From Echiichthys vipera (taxonomy: Eukaryota > Chordata > Actinopteri > Perciformes > Trachinidae), in the NCBI GenBank assembly GCA_963691815.1, contig OY829668.1:15305643-15369642 (forward strand): a stretch of 64,000 nt of DNA, written 5' to 3'. The first letter of the stretch is position 1, and each line of letters opens with the position of its first letter. This document shows positions 33,608-47,600 of this stretch, piece by piece. The notes under the pieces were generated by a model. The model saw nothing but the letters and a program-made list of their open reading frames with translations, was not told where the DNA came from and searched no databases. The translations under genes were made by a program, and so were the position numbers.

Positions 33608-34934
33608 CAGTTTTTCTCAATTGCTAAAACACTAAACCCTGTTGTCTGAACCAATTTCTCTGTTGCTTGAACACACTGATTGAATCAATCACTCTTTTGG
33701 CAAAACCATGAGCACTTTTCACCTGTTTAGACACAACTTACCAACACATTTTCATTGTGATTCACATGTGCTGCATAATGGTGAGCACAGGTGGCAAAAG
33801 TCAAACACAATTAAAGCACGGTTGTCACTACTTGAACACAACAACTCAAAATTGATAACACTTGTGGCTAATGATGTGAGGGAATATATAAAGTCAGTTC
33901 AGAGAGCACTGATTTGAGAGGCACTACAATGGATAGAAATCTAAGAGGAAGAGTTTGTGTGAGAGGAGGTCGAGGAGGTCAAGGTGGTCGAGGTGGTCAG
34001 CGAAGACAAAGAACAGTAATATCTGATGAAATCAGAGCTACTGTGATTGACCATGTTCTTGTCCATGGTATGAGCATGAGGGAGGCCGGACAAAGTGTAC
34101 AACCAAACATCGCTAGATTCACTGTGTCCACCATAATCCGAAGATTTAGAGAAGAGAACAGGTCTTTTTTGACATTATAGTACAGTATGTAAATGTTGAG
34201 AGCAAATTACTGTATGGCATATTACAGTATATACTGTACCACAGTATATACTGTAAGTAAATATATGTTTCAGTACATCACTGTGCCAATGTACTGTAGT
34301 ATTGTAATGGAGGGTTAGTCTAACTGTCTGTAGGCCTAGTATTCCATGTATATCTTTTGTAACTGCATCTTCTCTTTTTGTAGAATTGAAAGACTGTCAC
34401 ATAAGGGTGTGAGGACAGGTATGTTCTCCCCACACCAAGAGACCCTAATTCTTGATATGGTCCGTGAGGACAATGCCGAACTGTACACAAGTGGCAAATG
34501 CATACGGTTTCTGTTTGTTTTGAACAAATAATATGTGTACTGTAAATGCAAAAGATCTTTGTTTTTTGTACTGTACAAGTGCTACATGTTAATGCACAAG
34601 ATTTCGGTATTTTTTGTGTAAAGTGCTAAATGCAAGTTTTTTTGTTTTGCAACATGCATTCAGCTTCATGTCCTGAGCATTGTGTTTTCTATTTTTCTAT
34701 GTAGTGTTTAGTGGCTGCTCAGTAGTGTTTTTAATTTTGATTGACTTGGGGCATGATTTGACAACAAAGTTCAGTTTTGGGCACAGATTGAACTGTTTTG
34801 AGGTGAAAGTTTGGTTTTGCAAGAAGAGTCTGAGGGTTTTGTGAATGTAGCTTGAAACTTGGGGTTTGTGTTCACAGTTTAGAGAAAAGGAGAGAAGCTT
34901 TCAAGAAATGTGTCTTAGCAATCGAGAAAAACTG
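33608..34934 (+). mobile_element. Truncated IS630/Tc1/mariner-type transposon, unit 4/5 junction
   Basis: Same ends, length and internal layout as the first complete copy. Confidence 0.9.
33929..34531 (+). pseudogene. Truncated two-exon transposase, unit 4
   Basis: Exons 33929-34161 and 34384-34531. Same as the unit 1 copy. Confidence 0.78.
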
Positions 34935-35537
34935 TAAAATCATGTGTCCACATATTAATGGCCAGTTCGAGGCTGTCACTTTGCCATACGTTTAAACAGG
35001 TCCCGAGCGTCGGGTGGACACCTTATGCATAAAATTAATATATCTCCCCAGGGCATTGCTCCAGGAGGCTGAGATTGACATGGCACACTCCAAGTTAAGT
35101 GAGGAGCAACAGGTATCAATATCAGCCCCCTGCTCCTCAGTGTTTCTGAGTTACACTGTATTCATACTTGATTTATTGTTTTGACCGGGGTCAGAACGGG
35201 GACAGCTTTGGAGTTGGAGGCTGAGACTCACATATGTTGTAAAGGCTCATTGGGTGAATATACAGTGTGAATTTCAGCCTCATATCACCATGTCTTGGGG
35301 GTAAAACAGTCAATTTCCAGTTAAAATCAGGTGTCCACATATTAATGGCCAGTTCGAGGGTGTCACTTCGCCATACGTTTAAACAGGTTCCAAGCGTCGG
35401 GTGGACACTTTCTGCATAAAATGATTATATCTCACCAGGCATTGACCAAAAAGGCTGAAATTCACAAGGCACACACCTGGAGACCCAGGGAACAACATAT
35501 TTCAATCAAGGGTTTCTGAGATAATGCAACTGCAAGC

Positions 35538-35724
35538 ATGTGTATGTGAGTGTATGTGTATGTGTGAGTGTGTGTACGTGTATGTCTGAATGTGTATGTG
35601 TGTCCATGTGTATGTGTGTGTATGTGTATGTGTATATGTGAGTGTGTGTATGTGTATGTGTATGTATGTGTATATGTGAGTGTGTGTATGTGTGTATGTG
35701 TGTATGTGTCTGTGTATGTGTGTA

Positions 35725-35755
<31 letters not shown>

Positions 35756-35831
35756 GTGCATGTGTATGTGTATGTATGTGTATGTGTATATGTGAGTGTG
35801 TGTATGTGTGTATGTGTATGTGTGTATGTGG

Positions 35832-35863
<32 letters not shown>

Positions 35864-35928
35864 GTGCATGTGTATGTGTATGTGTATGTGTGTGCATGTG
35901 TATGTGTGAGTGTATGTGTATGTGTATG
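35538..35928. repeat. TG/TATG microsatellite, copy 5
   Basis: Same length, and matches copies 1-3. Confidence 0.97.
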
Positions 35929-38900
35929 ATGATTAAGACATGACCAGCGGGGTGTCACGGAGCTCATGTATCCGCCTCATGAGGCCCTAAAGTCGGACAT
36001 AGTAAGGATGAGTCCGGCCTCTTTGCCCTGGAGGCCCACTTCCAACACTCTGAATAACATTGAGTGTATGGTAAATGGACAGCGGGGTGTCACGGAGCTC
36101 ATGTATCCGCCTCATGAGGCCTGGAGGCCCACCTCAAAAATAAAGGTTGTCCAATCTGCTCCAGGTTTTCAGGGCTGATAGCAGACCAAGGGTGGATACC
36201 GTTTCCCAAATATCAGCCTCCTAGCTATCACCAATCTCAAGATATAGTCATACCATGGCCACATTACAGGGCTACTGTACTGTATCTCCCAAGTGCCAAC
36301 TAATTAAGAGATGGCACTGTAATATGTGTGTTCTGGGGTCCCCAGGAGTGTGCCCTGTTAATTTCAGCCCTATAGACCCTTTCCCTGGCATCCTGAGGTA
36401 CCGGGCTCACCTGGCCTCAACTAAATTTGAACTGCGTGAAGGGAACGCTTTTAAGCCGTTCACCCTTCGACTCGGGGCGAAACACTTCTGTCTTCTGGGC
36501 TTCTGTCCACTTCTGGCATGTCGTACGGCTTTTGGACACAGGGCCAATTGAGTGTCTTTTTTGGTCTCATTTCTCCATGTTAGCCCAAATCGTGCATATT
36601 TCAACTGATATTGATAGAGCAGGATCCCATGATAGAATTATTGAAGCCTCAAGCCCTTGGGACCTACCGTTTGGCCAGGGGAGAGGAGTAAGGGTAAAAT
36701 CCCAATGGCAACACCTTTGCCATTCAAAAAATCAAAACTTCTTGGTCCAATTTGAGGGGGTTCCCAGGGTCCCAGGTCCCCCAGATTTGGGGCAAACACT
36801 CATCTTGGGCCCCAGTTTAAGAATCTAGAAGATGGGAGCTGCAGGTGCTCCGGAAACCGTTTTCACCCCTTTTGACTTATTCTCACCAGAAGGGTCTAAA
36901 CCTTAACGGATCTGAGACCATCCCGAAAGCTTGGGCCATGACAGGTCACTTTGCTTTCTGAAAGAGCTACAGCCTTGAGCTTGACATATGTCATAAAAGG
37001 GCTGGCATGGAGCACATATGAGTTGGTTTGAGGTCTCCAAGTGCTTCTGAGCCTCCGCAGGGGGTCGCCAAAACCCTCCAAAAATGGATTTTCCCATTGT
37101 CATATCTCAGCCCTAGAAGCTCAGAATGATGTGAAACTTGGACTGGTTACTCAACTCACAGCCACAAATGAGTACCTAGAGCATTGAATCTCCAACTCAT
37201 TTCCTTCCTAGCCAGGTTGCATCTGGCCTAGTTAGCAATGTCCTGGTGAAACGCCGTCAACACCAGGCTACTCCTGAGCTCCAGCTGATACTCTGGTATG
37301 ATTTTGGAGTCTTAATTCAGTTCAGAAATGAAATTGTTACAACTATCTATACTGACCATACGACTGTCAATTCAAACGTGTGGCCATTGTACACACCTTG
37401 GCCCAATGGCAACACGTCGCGTTAGGCCCCAAATCCGACCTTTTGATCCTTAAGAGGCCCTTTGAGCATGAAGACAGTAAGCTGTGAGGCTGAAACTCAC
37501 AGCATGTATTCAGAAAGACCATATGCATGTGCCTTTAGAGTTACAGCGTCCCCCTCCATTGCTTTACCCATTTTTCAACATGTTTTGTACTGTAACTCAG
37601 AGACGGTAGGGAGGAGAGAGCTGATATTGATACATGTTGTTCCTTGATTGGACAGGAGTGTCCACTGTCAATTTCAGCTTGATTGGTCAATCCCTTGGGT
37701 AGATATGAAGGGTGTCAACTTCAGGCACCCTGGTCCCCATTCAATTGTATGGCGGGTGGGCCAAAGGAAACGACCTTTTGACCAATTAGGGGTCAATTGA
37801 GGGTCTTGGCAGTGGGCTGTGAGGCTGAAATTCACAGGATATGTTCATCAAGAACTGGGGAACAACATATCAGAGTTACAGATCCCTACCCTCTTGTTTA
37901 AGCACTGCCCCAGTATATTTTACACTATAACTCAGAGATGCTTAGGAGGAGGGAGGTGAGATTGATACACCGTGGTCCTCAGTTACCCAGGAGTGTGCAG
38001 TGTGAAGTTCAGCCCCGCATCTCACTGCGTTTGGGAGATAAGTGGCTATAAAGGGAGGGGGTCACAGCAGGGTCTGTGTTGGTCCAAGGAGGTTGAAAAT
38101 TCGTATTCCTCATGTGTACCCCATGGCTATCAAGTGTGCCAAATCTGAAGCCAATCGGACGTTGTTAAAATTTTCACTCTGAGGTGGAATCGGCCTCCTG
38201 AGGCCCAATCTGAGGATTTGGTCAAAATCGAAGGTCGAGCGTTCAGGGCTGAACGCTCACCCAGGGGGGATGCCTCCCTCCGAATATCAGAACCCTAGCA
38301 CGCACCAGCCCTGAGACAGAGCCCGGTCCTTTCCCCACACCCTCAATGTTAAACTGTGTTAAAAGGTGGCTGGATATGACACTATGCATATCTCCCAAGT
38401 GCCGGGTACCCGAGAGCTGAGATTGATATGGCATGGTCCCCTGGACGCCAGGAGAGTGCCTTATCGATTTCAGACTGATAACTCAATGCCCTGGGCAGAT
38501 GTGACAACTGAATGCTGACCGTGTCCAATCGCCGCACGCTTCCAATTCAAACGTATGGCGATTGGGACAACCCCCAACTGGCCATAAATATGTGGACACC
38601 TGATTTTCTGAGAAATTGGCATTTTCACCCACAAGGCATTGGGTTATCAGGCTGAAACTCACAGGGTATAACCCACCCACCGGGCTCTACAACATATGTG
38701 AAGCCCAGCTCCGAAGTCAAAAGTTTTGACCCTCAAACTGACAGTTTTGTCCGTGGACATCAGGTGAAAATCCAAAGTGCTAAGGAGTACAGGCCTGAAA
38801 TCGATACCCCCTTATTCCTGGGTTACCCATTAGTGTGCAGTGTGAACCTTGGCCTTGAATATCTGTGCTCTTGGGAGATAGGGACCCTGTCACTTTGTCA

Positions 38901-40551
38901 CACCCTAGTGTTACAACGTGTCAAGAGTGGGACGGCGTCCCATTTCCCACACCTTACATGATAAAACGTGTGTGAAGCTGACACATTTGAGGGGGCCATT
39001 GCTTGGCCTGTGTGGGGCCTAGGGGGCTGGGAATTCGTATTCTACGTGTGTGTCCCACGCCCATCAAATGTGCCAAATTTGAAGCATATCGGACGATGTC
39101 CAAATTTCGACTTTGAGGTGAAATTGGCCTCCTGAGGCCAAATCCAAAAATTTGGTCAAAATCGAAGGTTTTCCAATCTGCTTCAAATTTTCAGGGCTGA
39201 ATGCTTGCCCAGAGGGGGTGCCTCTCCCAGAATATCAGAGCCCTACCACCCACCCACAGCTATCTCCAAAGTGCCAAGTACCCAAGAGCTGGCATTGATA
39301 CCACAGGGTCCCTGGGGCTCCAGGAGAGTGTCCTATACATTTCAGACTCATAACCCAACTCCATGGTGGTGTACCTGCAGTTCAGCCATTTAGAAAGGGG
39401 TTATAGGTCTGAAATTAACTGTGCACATCCCTGTAGTCCCAGAGACAAAGAAATGGTGGGTGCCGGCCCTTTTCCCACACCCCACATGTTAGGCGCGTTA
39501 CGTATCCAGGCCAAGTTCCCAAGAGCTGGCATTGATACCACAGGGTCCCTGGGGCTCCAGGAGAGTGGCCTGTGAATTTCAGACTCATAACCCAACTCCA
39601 TGGTGGTGTACCTGCAGTTTAGCCATTTAGCAAGGGGTTTTAGGTCTGAAATTAACAGTGCACATCCCTGTAGTCCCAGAGACAAAGAAATGGTGGGTGC
39701 CGGCCCTTTTCCCACACCCCACACGTTAGGCTCATTCCATATCCAGGCACCCTTTGACACACCCTATCTCCAAAGTGCCAAGTACCCAAGAGCTGGCATT
39801 GATACCATAGGGTCCTTGGGGCTCCAGGAGAGTGTCCTGTAAATTTCAGACTAATAACCCAACTCCATGGTGGTGTACCTGCAGTTCAGCCATTTAGCAA
39901 GGGGTTATAGGTCTGAAATTAACAGTGCACATCCCTGTAGTCCCAGAGACAAAGAAATGGTGGGTGCTGGCCCTCTAATGGGTGATCTATTTTGGAACCT
40001 TTGGAAGAAGTCAGGGGTTGAGATATGTTGTTGACTGGGCCTTTGGGAGTATGACCTGTTCATTTCAGCTTTCTGGCATATACCCTGTTAATTTCAGCTT
40101 TTTGGCATAGTAGCCTGTTAATTTCATCTTTTGGGCACATACCCCTGGTACATATTGCAAAAACCCTCTCCCCCACCCAACACACACACACCCTGAAGGT
40201 GTCGGATGGTTTTCCTGGCCCACGGGTTTAGCCCTGGGTAGACGCTGAAAAATAACACAAGTCTCACAAAAAGTGTCATCTGGCAATACCTTTGGATGGG
40301 CATCATGTGACCCCAATGGCGGGAAATACGAAAAATAAGTGTCCAATGGTGGCAATACCTGTTTAACCTAGTCCAATGTCAATACTTCGAATTTTTTGGC
40401 CCAATGGCAATACCCTGGTTCCCCTTGCCCCGGCCAGTACGCTAGCGCCACCCGGCGGATTTTCGCCGCCGGCGCAGGCTTGTCCCATTTTACACACCCT
40501 CAGACAGGGACATTGTCACGCGAAACCCGAGCGCATGTCCATTGCCCCCAC

Positions 40552-40607
40552 AAAACCAGGACCGCAGCAGTGAGGGCGGCGTATCCTAGCCACTACACAA
40601 TCACGGA
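40552..40607 (-). pseudogene. Decayed tRNA-like relic, unit 5
   Basis: Same sequence as the unit 1 relic. Confidence 0.6.
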
Positions 40608-40937
40608 ACCGCTGCAATAGTAAGAATGAGTATGTTCCTGCAGAATCAACTAGCTGCTAAACACAGCCTCCAAAGAGGTGATTAATCTCAACTGTCAACA
40701 TGGTCTTAACCATCTCCAAATTGCCATCATCATCCATCAAATTAATTATGTCATTCTTTTCATCTGAATTTGGCCCAACTTAGCTTCCTTGAACCAATTT
40801 TCCTTTGTTGACTGTCTTCCATAGCTGTAGCTCTAGGTTTCACTTGCTGTATTTCTAATGTAGCAGAATCTTCATCAACTTCCAAGATTAAGGATTAGCC
40901 TTTCTACTTGTATGGGGCATGCTTCTGACACTTTTGT

Positions 40938-41009
40938 GGCTCCTTGGTGTAAAGGTTAGCACTCTGGACTCTGACTCCAGTGATCTGAGTTTAAATCTCA
41001 GTGGAACCT
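40938..41009 (+). tRNA. tRNA-Gln(CTG)-like gene, unit 5
   Basis: Same sequence and defects as the unit 1 copy. Confidence 0.8.
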
Positions 41010-41461
41010 ATGGCTAAGCTAAAATATAGAGTGACCCTTTGCATTTTTGGGAAACCTTCTCTCTTGTTTGCTGTCGACACTTGGTCACCCAGATTCCTCC
41101 CAATGCCAAGGCAGTAAGCACTTATTTGATTTAGTTTATAGCTACCGAAAACCTACAAACATAGCGATAGCCACCTTAGTCTAGGTTAAACATACAACAG
41201 CAAGTCAAGGATCCTGGTTAGTAGTATTCATTTAAGCTCTAATTTAATATTCTATTTATCATTCCAGTATATCTTCCATTCTGACACACATCTCTTGTCA
41301 CCTCAGAATTCCCTGATTTTGAATGGAATCCCAGGTAGGACTAGACGATACGGGAACCAGAGCAACCGGAAGAATGACATGAATGCAAATTAAGCAACCA
41401 ATAGCCTTTCCTGAAATGTACTTGCTTTTCTGAAGGTCTACCGGCTTCTTAAACATGAGCA

Positions 41462-41533
41462 TTCCCTGACCGGGAATCGAACCCGGGCCGCGGCGGTGAG
41501 AGCGCCGAATCCTAGCCACTAGACCATCAGGGA
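41462..41533 (-). tRNA. tRNA-Glu(CTC), unit 5
   Basis: Identical to the unit 1 gene. Confidence 0.96.
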
Positions 41534-42285
41534 CTATGTCACAGGAAAATATGACATGAAAGAAGCAATCGCCACCCTGTCTCAAAATGTACACTTTACA
41601 TAAAGGACAGGGATCCTTTGTCACCTCAACCTTCCCAGACCGGGAACAAAACCAGGGGTGTCCAATTCAGGCACGCGTCCATTGGCGCGAGCGTACGAAA
41701 CGGGGCCGTCTAATAAAATTCACCCCGCCTCCCCCGGACCCCCCGGGAAAAATCGGGGAGGTGGTCGAAGGCCGGGGGGTCCGCGCCAAATTGGAACGGA
41801 GTATCTAGGCCTTCGGGGGGCCCCGCAAACGGCCCCCGAAGTCGCGGTACATTCCGCAGTACCGCCGTTTGTCCGCCAGTCGGCGCTGGACCTCGACGTA
41901 TTGCCATTGTACGCCCATGCAAACGTGCTGCCATTGGGCCAAAAATATCCGCCCTGTCCAATCGTCACACGTTTTGACAAATTGGAGCGTGCCACGATTG
42001 GGACCCCGGCTCATAAAACCCCGGGGCATTGCTCCAGGAGGCTGAGATCGACGTGGCGCACTCCTACCTAACTGAGGAACAACGGGTATCAATGCCAGCC
42101 CCGTGCTCCTCATTGTTTCTGAGTTACGCTATATTCATACTTGATTTACTGTTTTGACCGGGGTCAAAAGGGGGACAGCTTTGTAGTAGGAGGCTGATAC
42201 TCACATATGTTGTAAAGGCCCCTTGGATGAATATCCAGTGTGAATTTCAGCCTCGTAGCGCCACGTCTTGGGCAAATTTCAGTTA

Positions 42286-43612
42286 CAGTTTTTCTCAATT
42301 GCTAAAACACTAAACCCTGTTGTCTGAACCAATTTCTCTGTTGCTTGAACACACTGATTGAATCAATCACTCTTTTGGCAAAACCATGAGCACTTTTCAC
42401 CTGTTTAGACACAACTTACCAACACATTTTCATTGTGATTCACATGTGCTGCATAATGGTGAGCACAGGTGGCAAAAGTCAAACACAATTAAAGCACGGT
42501 TGTCACTACTTGAACACAACAACTCAAAATTGATAACACTTGTGGCTAATGATGTGAGGGAATATATAAAGTCAGTTCAGAGAGCACTGATTTGAGAGGC
42601 ACTACAATGGATAGAAATCTAAGAGGAAGAGTTTGTGTGAGAGGAGGTCGAGGAGGTCAAGGTGGTCGAGGTGGTCAGCGAAGACAAAGAACAGTAATAT
42701 CTGATGAAATCAGAGCTACTGTGATTGACCATGTTCTTGTCCATGGTATGAGCATGAGGGAGGCCGGACAAAGTGTACAACCAAACATCGCTAGATTCAC
42801 TGTGTCCACCATAATCCGAAGATTTAGAGAAGAGAACAGGTCTTTTTTGACATTATAGTACAGTATGTAAATGTTGAGAGCAAATTACTGTATGGCATAT
42901 TACAGTATATACTGTACCACAGTATATACTGTAAGTAAATATATGTTTCAGTACATCACTGTGCCAATGTACTGTAGTATTGTAATGGAGGGTTAGTCTA
43001 ACTGTCTGTAGGCCTAGTATTCCATGTATATCTTTTGTAACTGCATCTTCTCTTTTTGTAGAATTGAAAGACTGTCACATAAGGGTGTGAGGACAGGTAT
43101 GTTCTCCCCACACCAAGAGACCCTAATTCTTGATATGGTCCGTGAGGACAATGCCGAACTGTACACAAGTGGCAAATGCATACGGTTTCTGTTTGTTTTG
43201 AACAAATAATATGTGTACTGTAAATGCAAAAGATCTTTGTTTTTTGTACTGTACAAGTGCTACATGTTAATGCACAAGATTTCGGTATTTTTTGTGTAAA
43301 GTGCTAAATGCAAGTTTTTTTGTTTTGCAACATGCATTCAGCTTCATGTCCTGAGCATTGTGTTTTCTATTTTTCTATGTAGTGTTTAGTGGCTGCTCAG
43401 TAGTGTTTTTAATTTTGATTGACTTGGGGCATGATTTGACAACAAAGTTCAGTTTTGGGCACAGATTGAACTGTTTTGAGGTGAAAGTTTGGTTTTGCAA
43501 GAAGAGTCTGAGGGTTTTGTGAATGTAGCTTGAAACTTGGGGTTTGTGTTCACAGTTTAGAGAAAAGGAGAGAAGCTTTCAAGAAATGTGTCTTAGCAAT
43601 CGAGAAAAACTG
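42286..43612 (+). mobile_element. Truncated IS630/Tc1/mariner-type transposon, unit 5/6 junction
   Basis: Same ends and length. The 10 bp deletion sits immediately outside the left end, as in copy 2. Confidence 0.9.
42607..43209 (+). pseudogene. Truncated two-exon transposase, unit 5
   Basis: Exons 42607-42839 and 43062-43209. Same as the unit 1 copy. Confidence 0.78.
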
Positions 43613-44215
43613 TAAAATCATGTGTCCACATATTAATGGCCAGTTCGAGGCTGTCACTTTGCCATACGTTTAAACAGGTCCCGAGCGTCGGGTGGACACC
43701 TTATGCATAAAATTAATATATCTCCCCAGGGCATTGCTCCAGGAGGCTGAGATTGACATGGCACACTCCAAGTTAAGTGAGGAGCAACAGGTATCAATAT
43801 CAGCCCCCTGCTCCTCAGTGTTTCTGAGTTACACTGTATTCATACTTGATTTATTGTTTTGACCGGGGTCAGAACGGGGACAGCTTTGGAGTTGGAGGCT
43901 GAGACTCACATATGTTGTAAAGGCTCATTGGGTGAATATACAGTGTGAATTTCAGCCTCATATCACCATGTCTTGGGGGTAAAACAGTCAATTTCCAGTT
44001 AAAATCAGGTGTCCACATATTAATGGCCAGTTCGAGGGTGTCACTTCGCCATACGTTTAAACAGGTTCCAAGCGTCGGGTGGACACTTTCTGCATAAAAT
44101 GATTATATCTCACCAGGCATTGACCAAAAAGGCTGAAATTCACAAGGCACACACCTGGAGACCCAGGGAACAACATATTTCAATCAAGGGTTTCTGAGAT
44201 AATGCAACTGCAAGC

Positions 44216-44402
44216 ATGTGTATGTGAGTGTATGTGTATGTGTGAGTGTGTGTACGTGTATGTCTGAATGTGTATGTGTGTCCATGTGTATGTGTGTGTA
44301 TGTGTATGTGTATATGTGAGTGTGTGTATGTGTATGTGTATGTATGTGTATATGTGAGTGTGTGTATGTGTGTATGTGTGTATGTGTCTGTGTATGTGTG
44401 TA

Positions 44403-44433
<31 letters not shown>

Positions 44434-44509
44434 GTGCATGTGTATGTGTTTGTATGTGTATGTGTATATGTGAGTGTGTGTATGTGTGTATGTGTATGTG
44501 TGTATGTGG

Positions 44510-44541
<32 letters not shown>

Positions 44542-44606
44542 GTGCATGTGTATGTGTATGTGTATGTGTGTGCATGTGTATGTGTGAGTGTATGTGTATG
44601 TGTATG
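44216..44606. repeat. TG/TATG microsatellite, copy 6
   Basis: Same length. Has the GTGTTTGTATG variant but not the right-end GTATATG change. Confidence 0.97.
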
Positions 44607-47600
44607 ATGATTAAGACATGACCAGCGGGGTGTCACGGAGCTCATGTATCCGCCTCATGAGGCCCTAAAGTCGGACATAGTAAGGATGAGTCCGGCCTCT
44701 TTGCCCTGGAGGCCCACTTCCAACACTCTGAATAACATTGAGTGTATGGTAAATGGACAGCGGGGTGTCACGGAGCTCATGTATCCGCCTCATGAGGCCT
44801 GGAGGCCCACCTCAAAAATAAAGGTTGTCCAATCTGCTCCAGGTTTTCAGGGCTGATAGCAGACCAAGGGTGGATACCGTTTCCCAAATATCAGCCTCCT
44901 AGCTATCACCAATCTCAAGATATAGTCATACCATGGCCACATTACAGGGCTACTGTACTGTATCTCCCAAGTGCCAACTAATTAAGAGATGGCACTGTAA
45001 TATGTGTGTTCTGGGGTCCCCAGGAGTGTGCCCTGTTAATTTCAGCCCTATAGACCCTTTCCCTGGCATCCTGAGGTACCGGGCTCACCTGGCCTCAACT
45101 AAATTTGAACTGCGTGAAGGGAACGCTTTTAAGCCGTTCACCCTTCGACTCGGGGCGAAACACTTCTGTCTTCTGGGCTTCTGTCCACTTCTGGCATGTC
45201 GTACGGCTTTTGGACACAGGGCCAATTGAGTGTCTTTTTTGGTCTCATTTCTCCATGTTAGCCCAAATCGTGCATATTTCAACTGATATTGATAGAGCAG
45301 GATCCCATGATAGAATTATTGAAGCCTCAAGCCCTTGGGACCTACCGTTTGGCCAGGGGAGAGGAGTAAGGGTAAAATCCCAATGGCAACACCTTTGCCA
45401 TTCAAAAAATCAAAACTTCTTGGTCCAATTTGAGGGGGTTCCCAGGGTCCCAGGTCCCCCAGATTTGGGGCAAACACTCATCTTGGGCCCCAGTTTAAGA
45501 ATCTAGAAGATGGGAGCTGCAGGTGCTCCGGAAACCGTTTTCACCCCTTTTGACTTATTCTCACCAGAAGGGTCTAAACCTTAACGGATCTGAGACCATC
45601 CCGAAAGCTTGGGCCATGACAGGTCACTTTGCTTTCTGAAAGAGCTACAGCCTTGAGCTTGACATATGTCATAAAAGGGCTGGCATGGAGCACATATGAG
45701 TTGGTTTGAGGTCTCCAAGTGCTTCTGAGCCTCCGCAGGGGGTCGCCAAAACCCTCCAAAAATGGATTTTCCCATTGTCATATCTCAGCCCTAGAAGCTC
45801 AGAATGATGTGAAACTTGGACTGGTTACTCAACTCACAGCCACAAATGAGTACCTAGAGCATTGAATCTCCAACTTATTTCCTTCCTAGCCAGGTTGCAT
45901 CTGGCCTAGTTAGCAATGTCCTGGTGAAACGCCGTCAACACCAGGCTACTCCTGAGCTCCAGCTGATACTCTGGTATGATTTTGGAGTCTTAATTCAGTT
46001 CAGAAATGAAATTGTTACAACTATCTATACTGACCATACGACTGTCAATTCAAACGTGTGGCCATTGTACACACCTTGGCCCAATGGCAACACGTCGCGT
46101 TAGGCCCCAAATCCGACCTTTTGATCCTTAAGAGGCCCTTTGAGCATGAAGACAGTAAGCTGTGAGGCTGAAACTCACAGCATGTATTCAGAAAGACCAT
46201 ATGCATGTGCCTTTAGAGTTACAGCGTCCCCCTCCATTGCTTTACCCATTTTTCAACATGTTTTGTACTGTAACTCAGAGACGGTAGGGAGGAGAGAGCT
46301 GATATTGATACATGTTGTTCCTTGATTGGACAGGAGTGTCCACTGTCAATTTCAGCTTGATTGGTCCAACCCTTGGGTAGATATGAAGGGTGTCAACTTC
46401 AGGCACCCTGGTCCCCATTCAATTGTATGGCGGGTGGGCCAAAGGAAACGACCTTTTGACCAATTAGGGGTCAATTGAGGGTCTTGGCAGTGGGCTGTGA
46501 GGCTGAAATTCACAGGATATGTTCATCAAGAACTGGGGAACAACATATCAGAGTTACAGATCCCTACCCTCTTGTTTAAGCACTGCCCCAGTATATTTTA
46601 CACTATAACTCAGAGATGCTTAGGAGGAGGGAGGTGAGATTGATACACCGTGGTCCTCAGTTACCCAGGAGTGTGCAGTGTGAAGTTCAGCCCCGCATCT
46701 CACTGCGTTTGGGAGATAAGTGGCTATAAAGGGAGGGGGTCACAGCAGGGTCTGTGTTGGTCCAAGGAGGTTGAAAATTCGTATTCCTCATGTGTACCCC
46801 ATGGCTATCAAGTGTGCCAAATCTGAAGCCAATCGGACGTTGTTAAAATTTTCACTCTGAGGTGGAATCGGCCTCCTGAGGCCCAATCTGAGGATTTGGT
46901 CAAAATCGAAGGTCGAGCGTTCAGGGCTGAACGCTCACCCAGGGGGGATGCCTCCCTCCGAATATCAGAACCCTAGCACGCACCAGCCCTGAGACAGAGC
47001 CCGGTCCTTTCCCCACACCCTCAATGTTAAACTGTGTTAAAAGGTGGCTGGATATGACACTATGCATATCTCCCAAGTGCCGGGTACCCGAGAGCTGAGA
47101 TTGATATGGCATGGTCCCCTGGACGCCAGGAGAGTGCCTTATCGATTTCAGACTGATAACTCAATGCCCTGGGCAGATGTGACAACTGAATGCTGACCGT
47201 GTCCAATCGCCGCACGCTTCCAATTCAAACGTATGGCGATTGGGACAACCCCCAACTGGCCATAAATATGTGGACACCTGATTTTCTGAGAAATTGGCAT
47301 TTTCACCCACAAGGCATTGGGTTATCAGGCTGAAACTCACAGGGTATAACCCACCCACCGGGCTCTACAACATATGTGAAGCCCAGCTCCGAAGTCAAAA
47401 GTTTTGACCCTCAAACTGACAGTTTTGTCCGTGGACATCAGGTGAATATCCAAAGTGCTAAGGAGTACAGGCCTGAAATCGATACCCCCTTATTCCTGGG
47501 TTACCCATTAGTGTGCAGTGTGAACCTTGGCCTTGAATATCTGTGCTCTTGGGAGATAGGGACCCTGTCACTTTGTCACACCCTAGTGTTACAACGTGTC

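Larger units (their letters stand above)
26055..34737. repeat. Tandem array unit, copy 4 (8683 bp)
   Basis: One TACTG block is missing at about 27590, giving the 5 bp shorter length. The left part carries a variant set shared with copies 7 and 8: CTCGTGGCG at about 27785, and CACCTTGC and CTACGGCC at about 28260-28285. The right part has GACGTG at about 32865, shared with copy 1. Confidence 0.98.
34738..43415. repeat. Tandem array unit, copy 5 (8678 bp)
   Basis: Carries the same 10 bp loss as copy 2, here at about 42270. It has GGTCAATCCC at about 37685, a variant otherwise seen only in copies 7 and 8. Confidence 0.98.
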